A stretch of DNA of 64,000 nt, from NCBI RefSeq assembly GCF_900167335.1, contig NZ_FUXI01000001.1, forward strand, positions 101,014-165,013, in the 5' to 3' direction. The position numbers were made by a program, and so were the translations under genes. This DNA comes from Pilibacter termitis (GTDB lineage Bacteria > Bacillota > Bacilli > Lactobacillales > Streptococcaceae). Below are positions 33,837 to 43,530 of this stretch, one piece after another. The notes beneath the pieces are model-generated. The model ran no database searches, was not told where the DNA came from, and saw nothing but the letters and a program-made list of their open reading frames with translations. Position 1 is the first letter of the stretch, and each line of letters starts with the position of its first letter.

Positions 33837-34880
33837 TTAATCCTCTGCTTTAATTTCATACATCAATTTTATTTGAGTGGAATTTTTTTCAATCATTTTT
33901 TCAAAAGGAATAGATTTATCCTCTAGCTTGTAAATTCCTGTGATGAAAGGTAAAACGTCTATTTCTTTTGTTGCCATATAGCGTAAACCTGCCTCCCACT
34001 CATATCCGGGAAAAGGTGCTGAATAACTCATCCACGAACCTGTGACAAAAAGTTCTCCACGTAAGATTTTTTCAAAAGATTCTGGTGGTAATACCACATC
34101 TCGTGTGGAAGTTCCAACATAAATGACATTCCCTTGTTTTTCTACGATTTCTATCGCTTGTCGCTGTGTTATGGAACTTCCTGCTGTTTCAATAACAATT
34201 CTCGGTTTTTTGTGTGCTTTAAAATATTTTTCTACATCAATATTTTCTGGATTTAAAATAACATCTGCTCCTATTTTTTTAGCTAATGATAGTTTGTTTT
34301 CATTTAAATCAATAACTGTTATATTGCCAACCCCTCTAGCACGTAAAACAGCGAGCGTCAATAATCCTATTGTACCTGCTCCTAATACTACAACTTCATC
34401 TCCTGATAAAATAGTCGCTCTGTCAATTCCATGAATCGCTACGGTCAACGGTTCGAGCATTGCAGCTTCTTTTAAGCTCAAATTTTCTGGCACTTTCACA
34501 GCATTTTTCGCTGGTACTACAACATATTCTGCCATTGCTCCTTGCTCACGACTTCCAATAAAACTATACCTCTCTGCCATCGCCGGTTCCCCTTTTAAAA
34601 AACCTACCGTTGTTTCATCTGGCACTAATGGAGCAACTGCCACACGATCGCCCACTTTAAAATCAATTACATCGTCAGCTATTTCAACCACTTTTCCAGA
34701 GAACTCATGCCCTAAAATCTGTGGAAAACTATGAACTCCTCCCTCAAAATATCGTGGTAAATCTGAACCACAAATCCCTACATATGCCACTTCAATCATA
34801 ATGTTTCCCTTGGTAATTTTTGGAGTGGGAAGATTTTGTAGTTCAAATTCTCTGATTCCAGTTACAGCTAATGCTTTCAT
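33837..34880 (-). CDS. gatD: Galactitol-1-phosphate 5-dehydrogenase
   Basis: A 347-residue zinc-dependent medium-chain dehydrogenase. Zinc ligands are in VGICGSDLPRYFEGGVHSFP and GHEFSGKVVEI; the NAD-binding loop is VVVLGAGTIGLLTLAVLRA. The C-terminal region (GYEWEAGLRYMATKEIDVL) resembles GatD. It oxidises galactitol-1-phosphate from the PTS to tagatose-6-phosphate. The usual structural cysteine cluster appears reduced, a GatD-like trait. GAGGTAGAT precedes the chosen ATG at 34880. Confidence 0.88.
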   Translation of the reverse strand: MKALAVTGIREFELQNLPTPKITKGNIMIEVAYVGICGSDLPRYFEGGVHSFPQILGHEFSGKVVEIADDVIDFKVGDRVAVAPLVPDETTVGFLKGEPAMAERYSFIGSREQGAMAEYVVVPAKNAVKVPENLSLKEAAMLEPLTVAIHGIDRATILSGDEVVVLGAGTIGLLTLAVLRARGVGNITVIDLNENKLSLAKKIGADVILNPENIDVEKYFKAHKKPRIVIETAGSSITQRQAIEIVEKQGNVIYVGTSTRDVVLPPESFEKILRGELFVTGSWMSYSAPFPGYEWEAGLRYMATKEIDVLPFITGIYKLEDKSIPFEKMIEKNSTQIKLMYEIKAED

Positions 34881-34918
34881 ATCTACCTCAACTTTCTTAA
34901 TCTTAAAAAGATTCATTC

Positions 34919-36277
34919 TTATTCGATTTCATCTATATAAATCATCTCTTTTTTATACTTCACAAACGTGTAAAAGAATGCTCCAAGATAAAGTAATAAA
35001 ATAACGAAAAATCCAATTCCCATTTCAAACGTAAACCCTTTCGCTAAGAGATAAGTAATCGGACTTCCTGCTTGATCAAGAGAAGAAACTTTCTCACCAC
35101 CTTTTGCAAGCACTCCTACTTTTTCTCCTAATGTCGTTTGTAAATGAATCATTTGATTACTAATCCAAATTGTAATAAACATAATCACAGAACCAGAAAT
35201 TAAGGTTCGGAAAATATTTCCTTTGTGAATCCCTGTAGCAATTGCTATAAAAAATCCAATCGTTGCCAAATCACCAAAAGGCAATACTTGATTCCCCGGA
35301 ACGATGATAGCAATCAAAATCGTAAGAGGAACAAACAACAAAGAGCTTGCAATTACTTGCGAATCGCCAAGTAAAAGTGCAGGGTCTAAACCAATTTTTA
35401 AATTACTTCCTTTAAATTTTTTATCTAAAATAGATTTTGCTGCTTCTGAAATTGGAAGTAATCCTTGCATGATAAGTTTTACCACCATTGGCATTAGCAC
35501 CATTACACCTGCCATTTGAATACCAAGCTGCATAGCTTTTCCTACTGGATATTTTGCCAATAAACCAATAACTATCCCCATTACTGCTCCTACAATTGTT
35601 GGTTGCCCTAATACACCTAAACGTTTTTCAATCGTTTCTTCTGTCAATTCGATTTTATTCAATACAGGAATTTTGCTAATAAAATCATCTATTGGTACAG
35701 CAAATACACCCATGTACGCACTTGTACCGTGCGGAATAGAAATACCATCTAATCCAAAATAGCCATCTGTCACTTGCCCGAACATATCTCCTAATTTATA
35801 CGCAATAACAGCGTGAATAGCAATCGCTATCATTCCTAAATAAATATTTCCCGTTGCTACTTGCACGATTGCTCCAGTAAATGCCATATGCCAAATATTC
35901 CAAATATCAATATTGATTACTTTGGTTAACTTGAGTGCTACCATCAGAAGATTAACCGCTACTGCAATCGGAATAGCAATTAATCCTAAATCACTTGCCC
36001 ACGCAATTGGAGCTGTTCCAGGCCAACCTAAATCAACGACTTTTAATCCTAGATTAAATTCCTTTGCCATCGCCTCAGCTGCTGGTCCTAAACTGTCACG
36101 TAAAAGACCAACTACCAATCCAATTCCAATAAAGCCAATTCCTATTGTAATACCAGACTGCAATGATTTTCCGACTCCTTGTTTCAAACAAAGTGCTAAA
36201 ATGAAAATGATGATTGGGAGCATTACACTTGCACCCAAATCTACAATATACTGTACGCCATCTAACAATAAATCCAT
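34919..36277 (-). CDS. gatC: PTS galactitol transporter subunit IIC
   Basis: A 452-residue membrane permease with about ten hydrophobic segments, including LCLKQGVGKSLQSGITIGIG, GYFGLDGISIPHGTSAYMG and AKYPVGKAMQLGIQMAG, typical of EIIC of the Gat family. It carries galactitol through the membrane while it is phosphorylated. It follows gatB by 20 bases; GGAGGCGATTCAA precedes the ATG. Confidence 0.93.
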   Translation of the reverse strand: MDLLLDGVQYIVDLGASVMLPIIIFILALCLKQGVGKSLQSGITIGIGFIGIGLVVGLLRDSLGPAAEAMAKEFNLGLKVVDLGWPGTAPIAWASDLGLIAIPIAVAVNLLMVALKLTKVINIDIWNIWHMAFTGAIVQVATGNIYLGMIAIAIHAVIAYKLGDMFGQVTDGYFGLDGISIPHGTSAYMGVFAVPIDDFISKIPVLNKIELTEETIEKRLGVLGQPTIVGAVMGIVIGLLAKYPVGKAMQLGIQMAGVMVLMPMVVKLIMQGLLPISEAAKSILDKKFKGSNLKIGLDPALLLGDSQVIASSLLFVPLTILIAIIVPGNQVLPFGDLATIGFFIAIATGIHKGNIFRTLISGSVIMFITIWISNQMIHLQTTLGEKVGVLAKGGEKVSSLDQAGSPITYLLAKGFTFEMGIGFFVILLLYLGAFFYTFVKYKKEMIYIDEIE

Positions 36278-36296
36278 TTGAATCGCCTCCGTTTTT

Positions 36297-36575
36297 CTAG
36301 TCTTTGATTATGTCTAAAATTTTTTGCTCTAGTGCTTCTACCCCTATACCACTAATAAACGCTGTTCCTTGCAAAACTGGAACTCCAATATCTTTTTTAA
36401 ATCGTCCAGTCGTTACAATCAAGTCCGCACCATCTTTTTGGCTTTCAAGCTCGCTAATGCGATATTGCACTACCTCCGCTTCAATTTTATTTTTCTTCGC
36501 TAAATCTCGAATTAAATTCGCTGCAACGGTTGAAGTTGCAACCGCCCCGCCACAAGCTACGATAATTTTTTTCAT
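36297..36575 (-). CDS. gatB: PTS galactitol transporter subunit IIB
   Basis: A 92-residue EIIB of the galactitol/lactose fold. The phosphorylated cysteine is Cys8 in MKKIIVACGGAVATSTVAAN. It passes phosphate from GatA to the sugar bound by GatC. Its start overlaps the end of gatA by four bases. Confidence 0.93.
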   Translation of the reverse strand: MKKIIVACGGAVATSTVAANLIRDLAKKNKIEAEVVQYRISELESQKDGADLIVTTGRFKKDIGVPVLQGTAFISGIGVEALEQKILDIIKD

Positions 36576-37063
36576 TTCGATTCCTCCATTTTTGCACTTA
36601 CAGTCTCATCATAATGACCTATTTCTTTTTCTACAATGTTTGCCAATTCTATTTGATTGTCTGCCGCAAGCATTTCTTCGATAAATGCTGTGTTTTGGAC
36701 TGCCAAAATCAGTTTTTGCAGGACTTCCAAATGCTTTTTCCCATCACGAACTGCCAATAGAAAAGCGACTCTCACCTCGACAGTATCCTCCTCATCTCCC
36801 CCCATTTCATGAAATAAAATAGGATGTTCAAAAGTGGCAACGATAATTGCATCTTTTTGAACAAAATTCCCATCTGTATGCGGAATCGCAACACCATGAG
36901 GAACAGGTAGTCCAGTCGGATAGTCATACTCTCTGATTTTTAAAGCTGATGCAAAACCTGTTTTGACAAATCCTTTTTTCTCCAGTAAATTACTAAAGTG
37001 TTCAAAAAACTCATTGCGATTTTGAACATTTACTTGATGAAAAATGAAATCCCTAGGTATCAT
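36572..37063 (-). CDS. gatA: PTS subunit IIA, mannitol/fructose-type domain (GatA)
   Basis: A 163-residue EIIA protein. The phosphorylated histidine is in PHGVAIPHTDGNFVQKDA; IREYDYPTGLPVPHG and VAFLLAVRDGKKHLEVLQKL are typical. The start at 37063 is chosen for AGGAGGGAAGTA; it overlaps the end of the DeoR gene by 11 bases, so the two are translationally coupled. Confidence 0.9.
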   Translation of the reverse strand: MIPRDFIFHQVNVQNRNEFFEHFSNLLEKKGFVKTGFASALKIREYDYPTGLPVPHGVAIPHTDGNFVQKDAIIVATFEHPILFHEMGGDEEDTVEVRVAFLLAVRDGKKHLEVLQKLILAVQNTAFIEEMLAADNQIELANIVEKEIGHYDETVSAKMEESK

Positions 37064-37844
37064 TACTTCCCTCCTTAAAAATTGTTGGCGGATAATACAA
37101 TGTAACATCATTCAATAAAATTTCTTTTTCCTCCACTCTTGCAGGTTGACGATCCGTTACAATCGCATCAATTTCCGTAAATTCAGCCATTCTACTAAAT
37201 GCACATTTGCCAAATTTGCTATTATCTGCAAGTATAACGCTTGTTTCGGAATGTTCAATCATCGTTTTAGAATTGGCAGTTTCTCCTAAATGATGATTGG
37301 TAATTCCAATATTTGCAGAGATACCAGAGCAACTGAAAAAACCAATCGTTACAAAAATATCTTTCAGATTGTTGTTTGCCAAATCTCCATACAATGAACC
37401 TTCATTGCGACGAAGTTGTCCACCGGGAACAATTAAATCAATCTCATCATTTTGAATGAGTAAACTGATAATTGGAATAGAGTTGGTTACTACTGTGATA
37501 TTTTTTAATTGACGAATTTCCTCTGCTAAAGCATAAATCGTTGTGCCATAATCCAAATAAACACTATCTCCCTCCTCAATCATTTGGATCGCCTGTTTGG
37601 CAATGATTCTTTTTTCTTCGGAAAATTCCTCTCGACGTTTTTCATAGGCGGTTTCTTTTGTTTTATTTGCTAAAACAGCTCCACCATGCGTTTTTCTTAC
37701 ATGACCTTCTTCTTCTAGTTCATAAATATCTTTTCTCAGCGTCTCTCTCGTTACATCAAGCTGTTCAGAGAGTTTATTGATTTTTAGCGAATGATTGTCA
37801 TGTAAATAATTAAGAATAAATTCTTTTCTTTCGGTTGCATTCAT
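37053..37844 (-). CDS. DeoR-family transcriptional regulator of the galactitol genes
   Basis: A 263-residue regulator with an N-terminal winged helix (ERKEFILNYLHDNHSLKINK, LDVTRETLRKDIYELEEEGH) and a C-terminal DeoRC sugar-phosphate sensor (VYLDYGTTIYALAEEI, NITVVTNSIPI). Being first in the gat operon and divergent from the kinase gene, it probably represses both until a pathway sugar phosphate binds. GGAGGTGTTTAGA precedes the ATG at 37844; a longer reading from 37919 has no site. Confidence 0.9.
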   Translation of the reverse strand: MNATERKEFILNYLHDNHSLKINKLSEQLDVTRETLRKDIYELEEEGHVRKTHGGAVLANKTKETAYEKRREEFSEEKRIIAKQAIQMIEEGDSVYLDYGTTIYALAEEIRQLKNITVVTNSIPIISLLIQNDEIDLIVPGGQLRRNEGSLYGDLANNNLKDIFVTIGFFSCSGISANIGITNHHLGETANSKTMIEHSETSVILADNSKFGKCAFSRMAEFTEIDAIVTDRQPARVEEKEILLNDVTLYYPPTIFKEGSNDT

Positions 37845-37962
37845 TCTAAACACCTCCATATTTTTGTGTTGCAATTCTTTTAACAGAACGCAGGATTTCA
37901 TGCAATTTCTAATAGACATCTCTAAAAACTGCTATTTTTCCATGCAACCCTTTGCAAAAACT

Positions 37963-37991
37963 ATCTTACCACTCTCTCAAATAAAACGCAA
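37963..37991 (-). promoter_or_regulatory. Promoter of the deoR-gat operon
   Basis: On the minus strand TTGCGT (37986-37991) and TAAGAT (37963-37968) are 17 bases apart. The AT-rich DNA between this and the divergent promoter has repeated TTTGC/GCAAA words that could be DeoR sites. Confidence 0.65.
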
Positions 37992-38072
37992 GCATTTTTT
38001 TGCTTTTTTTTATTTTTATTTTGCATTATGTTTGTTTCATTTTGCTTTTTGAGTTTTATGCAAATTAAAACA

Positions 38073-38101
38073 TTGTTTTACTCTCTATATTCATGTATAA
38101 T
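38073..38101 (+). promoter_or_regulatory. Promoter of the divergent kinase gene
   Basis: TTGTTT (38073-38078) is 17 bases from a perfect TATAAT (38096-38101), about 60 bases before the start codon. Confidence 0.75.
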
Positions 38102-38162
38102 TCGTCTTGAATAGAAGTACGTCTCTATTCAAAAAAAATTATACACGAAAAGGAGTTTTATT

Positions 38163-39101
38163 ATGATTCATCTTATTTGCCCAAATCCAGCCATTGATCG
38201 CACTTTGCTTTTGCAAAATTTTGCAAAGTCAACACCAAATAGACCTTATGAGGTAAGAGAATTTGCTGGTGGGAAAAGTTTTAATGTTGCTTATGCCATG
38301 ACTTTTGAAGAACCAACTATTGAATTAGTCGTTCACACTATTATTGGGGGAAAAAATGGTGAATATTTAAAAGAGTTAGCAGAAAAAAGCAAAATCCAAT
38401 TGTCTGCTATTGAAATTGAGGAAAATACACGAGTTTGTAATATCTTAGTAGACAGTGAAAAGCACGAAGTTTATCCAATTTATGAAAATAGCTTTAAACT
38501 ACAATCAAATTTATTAGATCATTTTACAAAAAGTCTTGAGGATTCTATTCAGGACGGAGATACAGTCGTATTTTCTGGTTCGCTCATGCAAGGAATGCCT
38601 CATGACTATATTCTGCAATTTCAAACAAAGTTTAAAAATCAAAAGGTAAAATTTTTTGTCGATACGAGTGGGGAAGCATTAAAACAAGCGTACGAGGGAA
38701 AACCATACGCTATCAAAATAAATGATGAAGAAATTTTAGATTTATTTCCTAAAGCCAAGTTTTCATCAATAGATGATTATGCCAAATTTTTGCAAAGTCA
38801 AGTTATTACTGAAATTCCTTATTTCATTGTTACACTTGGTGCTAAAGGAGTAATTGCAAAGCTGAAAGAGAAAATCTATTATCTATCTCTTGAAAAAATC
38901 GAGGCGAAAAACCCGATTGCCTCTGGAGACTTTTTCTTAGGCGGGTTCGTAAAATACCTCACTCTTTCTGGTGATCCTATTTTTTCACTAAAAAAAGCAA
39001 TTAGTTACTCAACTGCAAACGTGCTAAACTGGTATCCAGAATTATCTATTGAACAAGTCAAAAGTTTTTTTGAAACTGTAAAAATAGAAACTTTATACTA
39101 A
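38163..39101 (+). CDS. PfkB-family sugar-phosphate kinase, probably tagatose-6-phosphate kinase
   Basis: A 312-residue kinase of the LacC/FruK branch of the PfkB family. It begins MIHLICPNPAIDRTLLLQNF, has the substrate loop EFAGGKSFNVAYA, and ends with the anion-hole/catalytic-base motif NPIASGDFFLGGF (usually G or GSGD at that point; here ASGD). In context it should phosphorylate tagatose-6-phosphate to tagatose-1,6-bisphosphate for GatY; 1-phosphofructokinase activity is the alternative. It is transcribed away from deoR-gat. Confidence 0.87.
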   Translation: MIHLICPNPAIDRTLLLQNFAKSTPNRPYEVREFAGGKSFNVAYAMTFEEPTIELVVHTIIGGKNGEYLKELAEKSKIQLSAIEIEENTRVCNILVDSEKHEVYPIYENSFKLQSNLLDHFTKSLEDSIQDGDTVVFSGSLMQGMPHDYILQFQTKFKNQKVKFFVDTSGEALKQAYEGKPYAIKINDEEILDLFPKAKFSSIDDYAKFLQSQVITEIPYFIVTLGAKGVIAKLKEKIYYLSLEKIEAKNPIASGDFFLGGFVKYLTLSGDPIFSLKKAISYSTANVLNWYPELSIEQVKSFFETVKIETLY

Positions 39102-39112
39102 AGAATACCTCT

Positions 39113-39162
39113 AAAAACTCACGTTTACAAAAACGAACAATTTTGGTAAACGTGAGTTTTAA
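39113..39162. terminator. Bidirectional terminator between kinase gene and sua5
   Basis: AAAACTCACGTTTAC pairs perfectly with GTAAACGTGAGTTTT. It serves two convergent genes. ATACCTCTAAAAACTCACG at its left edge matches the end of the MITE family, so the terminator may derive from one. Confidence 0.85.
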
Positions 39163-39166
39163 AGCC

Positions 39167-40198
39167 TTACCCTCTTCCACCACCAAACTCCTCCCCTCCT
39201 GCAGCTTTTTTCAAACGATTCATAAACGCAACGCCCAAGCCGATTTCCTCGAAACTCTCAGCGAAGATGACCTCGACATTTTGTTCGTCTAACGCACGCA
39301 ATCCCTCGAATAAACGCTTTGTTGCGAGTTTTATATTATGCAAAGTGGTCAGTTCAAATGTTGCAGTGACTTGATTTTGAAAAAGTGCAAGAATTTCCTT
39401 ATCAGCGAGAAGTCCAATGCTCATCCCTTGTGCCTTTGCCCAGTTTATCGCTGCAAGAAAACTTTCTGGAGTTGCCTCTGTGATATACACCTTGGCATTT
39501 GGTGAATAATGAGTATATTTCATGCCCGGAGCTTTCGGTTTCTCCTTTTCTGAAAGGAAATGTTCATCCATTTTCACATGAGGAATGAGCGAGTTGAGCA
39601 TTTCTTCTGTAATCGCACCCGGACGAAGAATGGTCGCGACATCTGGAATAGAAAGGTCGACAACAGTTGATTCAACACCAATTTCACTTACACCACCGTC
39701 TAGCACGGCTGAAATTTTTCCGTTTAAATCGTGTAAAACGTGTGCTGCACTTGTCGGTGAAGGTTTCCCCGAAGTGTTCGCACTTGGACCAACAATTCCC
39801 TCGCCCACCTCTTTGATTAGAGCAAGTGTATCTTGATTATTCGGTACACGAAAAGCAGCTGTATTCAGTCCTCCAGTTACAACACTTGGCAAAATTCCCT
39901 CTTTTAGTGGCAAAATAATGGTAAGTGGTCCTGCCCAAAAATGTTCCGCTAAAATTTCTGCGTTTTTTGGAATGTTTTTTGCATAGCGAGCAACCATTTC
40001 TAAATCGGTCACGTGTATAATCAACGGATTGTCACTTGGGCGTCCTTTTGCGAGATAGACATTTTTAACTGCGGTTTCATTGGTTGCAATCGCACCTAAA
40101 CCGTAGACTGTTTCTGTTGGAAAAGCGACTAATTCACCGTTTTTTAACAGCTCGGCAGCTTTTTTGATTTCAGTCTTTGCTAGTTTCTTCGTTTCCAT
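39167..40198 (-). CDS. L-threonylcarbamoyladenylate synthase (Sua5/YrdC)
   Basis: A 343-residue enzyme making the threonylcarbamoyl-AMP used for the t6A modification of ANN-decoding tRNAs. The YrdC domain (about 1-200) has GELVAFPTETVYGLGAIATN, KGRPSDNPLIIHV and GPSANTSGKPSPTSAAHV; the C-terminal Sua5 domain (about 215-335) makes it the long form. It overlaps prmC by 29 bases. Confidence 0.95.
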   Translation of the reverse strand: METKKLAKTEIKKAAELLKNGELVAFPTETVYGLGAIATNETAVKNVYLAKGRPSDNPLIIHVTDLEMVARYAKNIPKNAEILAEHFWAGPLTIILPLKEGILPSVVTGGLNTAAFRVPNNQDTLALIKEVGEGIVGPSANTSGKPSPTSAAHVLHDLNGKISAVLDGGVSEIGVESTVVDLSIPDVATILRPGAITEEMLNSLIPHVKMDEHFLSEKEKPKAPGMKYTHYSPNAKVYITEATPESFLAAINWAKAQGMSIGLLADKEILALFQNQVTATFELTTLHNIKLATKRLFEGLRALDEQNVEVIFAESFEEIGLGVAFMNRLKKAAGGEEFGGGRG

Positions 40199-41096
40199 TT
40201 TCTTCTTCTTTCTTAAAATCCTCTATTTTATGCACGTGAATCATTCGGTCTTTTCCTGCCATATCTTGCAATATTTCTACCTTTCTTGTAGGAAACGCAC
40301 GTTCAAAAATTTCTTTTACTACTTCTCCTTGGCGAAAGCCGATTTCTAGCAAAATTTGACCTGTTTGTTTGAGAACAAACGGAGCTTGCTCGGCAATTCT
40401 TTTGTAAATCGCAAGCCCCTCGTCCTCTGCAAATAGAGCATTTTCAGGCTCATATTGCTTCACACTTTCGTCCATATCGGCAAGTTCTGATTTTGCAATA
40501 TAAGGAGGATTGCTGATAATAAAATCGAATTGCTCAAAATCATCTAGCTCTCGTGTTTGCTCCATAAAAGGCGTGAGTACATCACCCAAATCAAAGAAAA
40601 TCTTCGCTCCAAGTGTTTTAGCATTTTCTTTTGCTACGTTTAATGCACCAATTGAGATGTCCGTTGCCCACATTTTCCACTGCGGTCGCAAAAGTGCAAG
40701 GGAAATCGCAATCGCACCACTTCCTGTACCGATATCTACCACATTCATCGGCAAATTGTCGTCACCTAGCTCAATCGCACGCAAAACAAGCTCTTCTGTT
40801 TCCACTCGTGGTATCAGCGTGTCACTCGTCACTTGAAATTCAAAATCTAAAAAATCTGCCTTTCCTAAAATATATTGTGGCGGAATATGCTTTAAAAGTT
40901 TGGTTTCATCACGTTTTAACTGCATTAAATCATCACTTGCAATAAATTCATTCATATGCACAACCCAATCCGTCAAATTCCACTTTTTTCGTTTTAGAAA
41001 AACATATTGTGCGTTCTCTTTTTCAATTCCCGCAAGTTCTAACCGTTGCTCACTCTCACGAATCGCTTGTAAAATCGTTAGTTTAGATATTGTCAT
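40170..41096 (-). CDS. prmC: Release factor glutamine methyltransferase PrmC
   Basis: A 308-residue methyltransferase that methylates the GGQ glutamine of release factors. SAM-binding [18 protein letters not shown] and catalytic [13 protein letters not shown] are present. It overlaps prfA by 14 bases and sua5 by 29, forming the common prfA-prmC-sua5 operon. The C-terminus is a charged tail. Confidence 0.95.
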   Translation of the reverse strand: MTISKLTILQAIRESEQRLELAGIEKENAQYVFLKRKKWNLTDWVVHMNEFIASDDLMQLKRDETKLLKHIPPQYILGKADFLDFEFQVTSDTLIPRVETEELVLRAIELGDDNLPMNVVDIGTGSGAIAISLALLRPQWKMWATDISIGALNVAKENAKTLGAKIFFDLGDVLTPFMEQTRELDDFEQFDFIISNPPYIAKSELADMDESVKQYEPENALFAEDEGLAIYKRIAEQAPFVLKQTGQILLEIGFRQGEVVKEIFERAFPTRKVEILQDMAGKDRMIHVHKIEDFKKEEENGNEETSKD

Positions 41097-42162
41097 TGTT
41101 CAATTCTTCTAGCTTTTTCGTTTGATCATAAATAATCAAAGAGTCGATTACTTCATCCAATTTTCCTGCTAAAATCTGATCTAGCTTTTGGATTGTAAGC
41201 CCAATTCTATGATCGGTCACACGATTTTGCGGGAAATTATACGTGCGAATACGTTCTGATCGGTCACCTGTTCCGACAGCAGATTTTCTGCTTGCATCAT
41301 ATTCATCCTGTGCTTGCGTCGCATAATGGTCATAAACACGTGCTTTTAACACTTTCATCGCCTTGTCACGATTTTTCAGCTGACTACGTTCATCTTGCAT
41401 CGCCACGACAATTCCTGTTGGTAAGTGCGTCAAACGTACTGCTGATGCGGTTTTATTGACGTGCTGACCACCTGCACCGCTTGCATGGTAAATATCGACA
41501 CGTAAATCTTTTTCTTCAATATCAATTTCCACATCTTCTGCCTCTGGCATTACGACAACCGTTGCTGTACTCGTATGAATACGTCCTTGCGACTCTGTGC
41601 TTGGCACACGCTGAACACGATGTGCTCCACTTTCATATTTGAGTTTTGAGTAGACATTGTCGCCTGTAATCATGGCAATCGCTTCTTTATAACCACCAAT
41701 TCCTGTCACAGTCGCCTCTAAAACTTCAAATTTCCAGCCTTGTCCTTCGGAATACTTTTGATACATATTGAACAAATCGCCTGCAAAAAGTGCTGCTTCA
41801 TCACCACCTGCTGCCCCACGAACTTCTAAAATAATATTTTTGTCATCATTTGGGTCTTTTGGCAATAAAAGAATCGTCATTTTCTCTTCTAATTCTGTCT
41901 TTTCAGCCTTGGCATTGTTCAATTCTTCCTTGGCAAATTCTGTCATCTCTGGGTCAAGATTTTCAGCGAGCAATTCTTCAGAATCACGAATGGTTTCAAG
42001 CACTTGTTTGTACTTACGATAAGTATCCACCGTTTCACGAATATTTGCCTCCTCTTTTGAAAGAGCCATAAAACGCTTGGTATCGCTAATCACCTCTGGG
42101 TCGCTTAGTAATTCTCCTAATTCTTCATATCTGTCTTCTACTGCTTGTAATTGGTCGTACAT
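41083..42162 (-). CDS. prfA: Peptide chain release factor 1
   Basis: A 359-residue factor for UAA and UAG stops. The GGQ motif is in [20 protein letters not shown]; the N-terminal domain 1 is helical. Length is normal. It starts the prfA-prmC-sua5 set. Upstream lies the repeat next to tdk. Confidence 0.97.
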   Translation of the reverse strand: MYDQLQAVEDRYEELGELLSDPEVISDTKRFMALSKEEANIRETVDTYRKYKQVLETIRDSEELLAENLDPEMTEFAKEELNNAKAEKTELEEKMTILLLPKDPNDDKNIILEVRGAAGGDEAALFAGDLFNMYQKYSEGQGWKFEVLEATVTGIGGYKEAIAMITGDNVYSKLKYESGAHRVQRVPSTESQGRIHTSTATVVVMPEAEDVEIDIEEKDLRVDIYHASGAGGQHVNKTASAVRLTHLPTGIVVAMQDERSQLKNRDKAMKVLKARVYDHYATQAQDEYDASRKSAVGTGDRSERIRTYNFPQNRVTDHRIGLTIQKLDQILAGKLDEVIDSLIIYDQTKKLEELNNDNI

Positions 42163-42184
42163 TTACATTCTCCTTACTCTGATT

Positions 42185-42430
42185 TTTTTTACATTCCTTT
42201 TAAAACTCACGCTTATCCAAAATTGATAGTTTTCCGATTTTCTTTGTCAGTTTCCTCAAACTTGTCTAACTGCGACAACCTCCTTAACGCCCCTCTTCGC
42301 TTTTCTTTGTCTGGCTACGAAGTGCTGAAGTCTGGCGGCTGTTCGCAACGTCGCTTGAAACTTCGTTTCAAGTGAATGAACGACATGGCTCACTGCCACA
42401 GACTTCAGAACGCACTTCTTCGCTTTTCTT
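42185..42430. repeat. MITE fragment joined to a long-stem repeat element (copy R1) at the tdk 3' end
   Basis: At 42192-42250 is one end of the MITE family (AAAACTCACGCTTATCC). From about 42279 is the long-stem element: GCCCCTCTTCGCTTTTC, GGCTACGAAGTGCTGAAGTC, CTGTTCGCAACGTCGC, hairpin TTGAAACTTCGTTTCAA, GACATGGCTCACTG, then CAGACTTCAGAACGCAC and CTTCGCTTTTC. The outer arms (GTGCTGAAGTCTG and CAGACTTCAG-CGCAC) are complementary. Related copies are at 49519-49612 and 56400-56716. Confidence 0.75.
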
Positions 42431-43006
42431 ATCACCACTCAACTCAGGGTGGTTATAGTGCTTGCGACAAACAGGATAATATGCCTCATTACCTCCAATT
42501 TGCACTTGCTCTCCCTCATAAACAGGTTTACCATTGACATAACGCAAGTTCATACTTGCTTTTTTCGGGCAGAACCAACAAATTGTTTTTAATTCTTCAA
42601 TTTTATCTGCTAACAAAAGCAAATGTTTCGTTCCCTCAAACATTTCATTACGAAAATCATTTTTCAAACCAAATGCAATAACTGGAATATCCAATTCATC
42701 TACAATTCTAGCAAAATCATACACATGATGTTTCCGTAAAAATTGTGCCTCATCAACCAGTACACAATAAATTTTTTGAGATTGATTTTTCAGTATCTCA
42801 AAAACATCTGTCTCCTCAAAAATCGGAATCGCCTCACGTTTCATACCAATTCTGCTTGAAACCATGCCTACTTTATCCCGATTATCTAAACCGCTTGTGA
42901 AAATCAAAACAGGTTTATCTTGTTCTTCGTAATTATGTGCAACTTTCAAAATCTCAATCGTCTTACCACTATTCATTGCACCGTATCTAAAAAATAATTG
43001 TGCCAT
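42368..43006 (-). CDS. tdk: Thymidine kinase
   Basis: A 212-residue type II thymidine kinase: P-loop [35 protein letters not shown], and zinc cysteines in [16 protein letters not shown] and YYPVCRKHY. The last 20 or so residues ([19 protein letters not shown]) are encoded by the long-stem repeat, which also supplies the stop codon; the normal protein would end near the KHYNHPEL segment. This tail lies outside the catalytic fold and probably leaves activity intact. Confidence 0.95.
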   Translation of the reverse strand: MAQLFFRYGAMNSGKTIEILKVAHNYEEQDKPVLIFTSGLDNRDKVGMVSSRIGMKREAIPIFEETDVFEILKNQSQKIYCVLVDEAQFLRKHHVYDFARIVDELDIPVIAFGLKNDFRNEMFEGTKHLLLLADKIEELKTICWFCPKKASMNLRYVNGKPVYEGEQVQIGGNEAYYPVCRKHYNHPELSGDKKSEEVRSEVCGSEPCRSFT

Positions 43007-43311
43007 AATTCTCCTCGAAATTATAAAGTATCGTCTGCTATTATACAGGTTTTTGGTGGAATTTTAAAGAAAGAATATAGTTATATGTACCTAAATATTT
43101 GTTAGAAATGTTTTTCTTGATAATATTGAGATTTAAGAGGGATAAAAATCAAAGAAAGTTTACGAATTTGCTAGAATTTTCGTTGATTTTTTTGTCATTT
43201 ACTTTATAGACTAATCCAAGTTATTCTTAATTCCATGCCTTTTTACTTAACTACTTTTCCAATTTTCTTTAAAATTTTCAATAAAGTGGTCTTTTATTTT
43301 CTCTACAAATT
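43007..43311. other. Gene-free stretch between tdk and the feo terminator
   Basis: AT-rich DNA with the tdk promoter at its left end. Nothing else was recognised: no open frame of note, repeat or hairpin. Confidence 0.6.
43040..43068 (-). promoter_or_regulatory. Promoter of tdk
   Basis: On the minus strand TTTAAA (43063-43068) is 17 bases from a perfect TATAAT (43040-43045), 35 bases before the start codon. Confidence 0.65.
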
Positions 43312-43339
43312 AAAAAAAAGCTCGCATTAAGAGCTTTTT
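43312..43339 (-). terminator. Terminator of the feo operon
   Basis: AAAAAGCTC pairs with GAGCTTTTT around a seven-base loop; the T run on the minus strand is long. Confidence 0.85.
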
Positions 43340-43386
43340 CTCATCTATCTTGTTTTGCTTTTTTACTGATTGAAATTAAAATTTAT

Positions 43387-43527
43387 TTACGTTCCTCCCT
43401 CACTCCCCTTAGCCCCACAATCACACTGGCAATCTGAACACCCAGAAAATAAGCCACGACGGATTTTTTTTACTACTATAAAAGTTGCTGTGCCGAAAAT
43501 AAGGATAGATAATAAAATTGTTGACAT
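43387..43527 (-). CDS. FeoB-associated Cys-rich membrane protein
   Basis: A 46-residue protein starting three bases after the feoB stop. It has one membrane segment (STILLSILIFGTATFIVV), a basic stretch (KKIRRG) and a C-terminal cysteine cluster CSDCQCDCG. This matches the small FeoB-associated family often found after feoB in Firmicutes, thought to help ferrous iron transport, perhaps in the role of FeoC. GGAGCGTG in the end of feoB serves as ribosome binding site. Confidence 0.85.
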   Translation of the reverse strand: MSTILLSILIFGTATFIVVKKIRRGLFSGCSDCQCDCGAKGSEGGT

Positions 43528-43530
43528 TTT

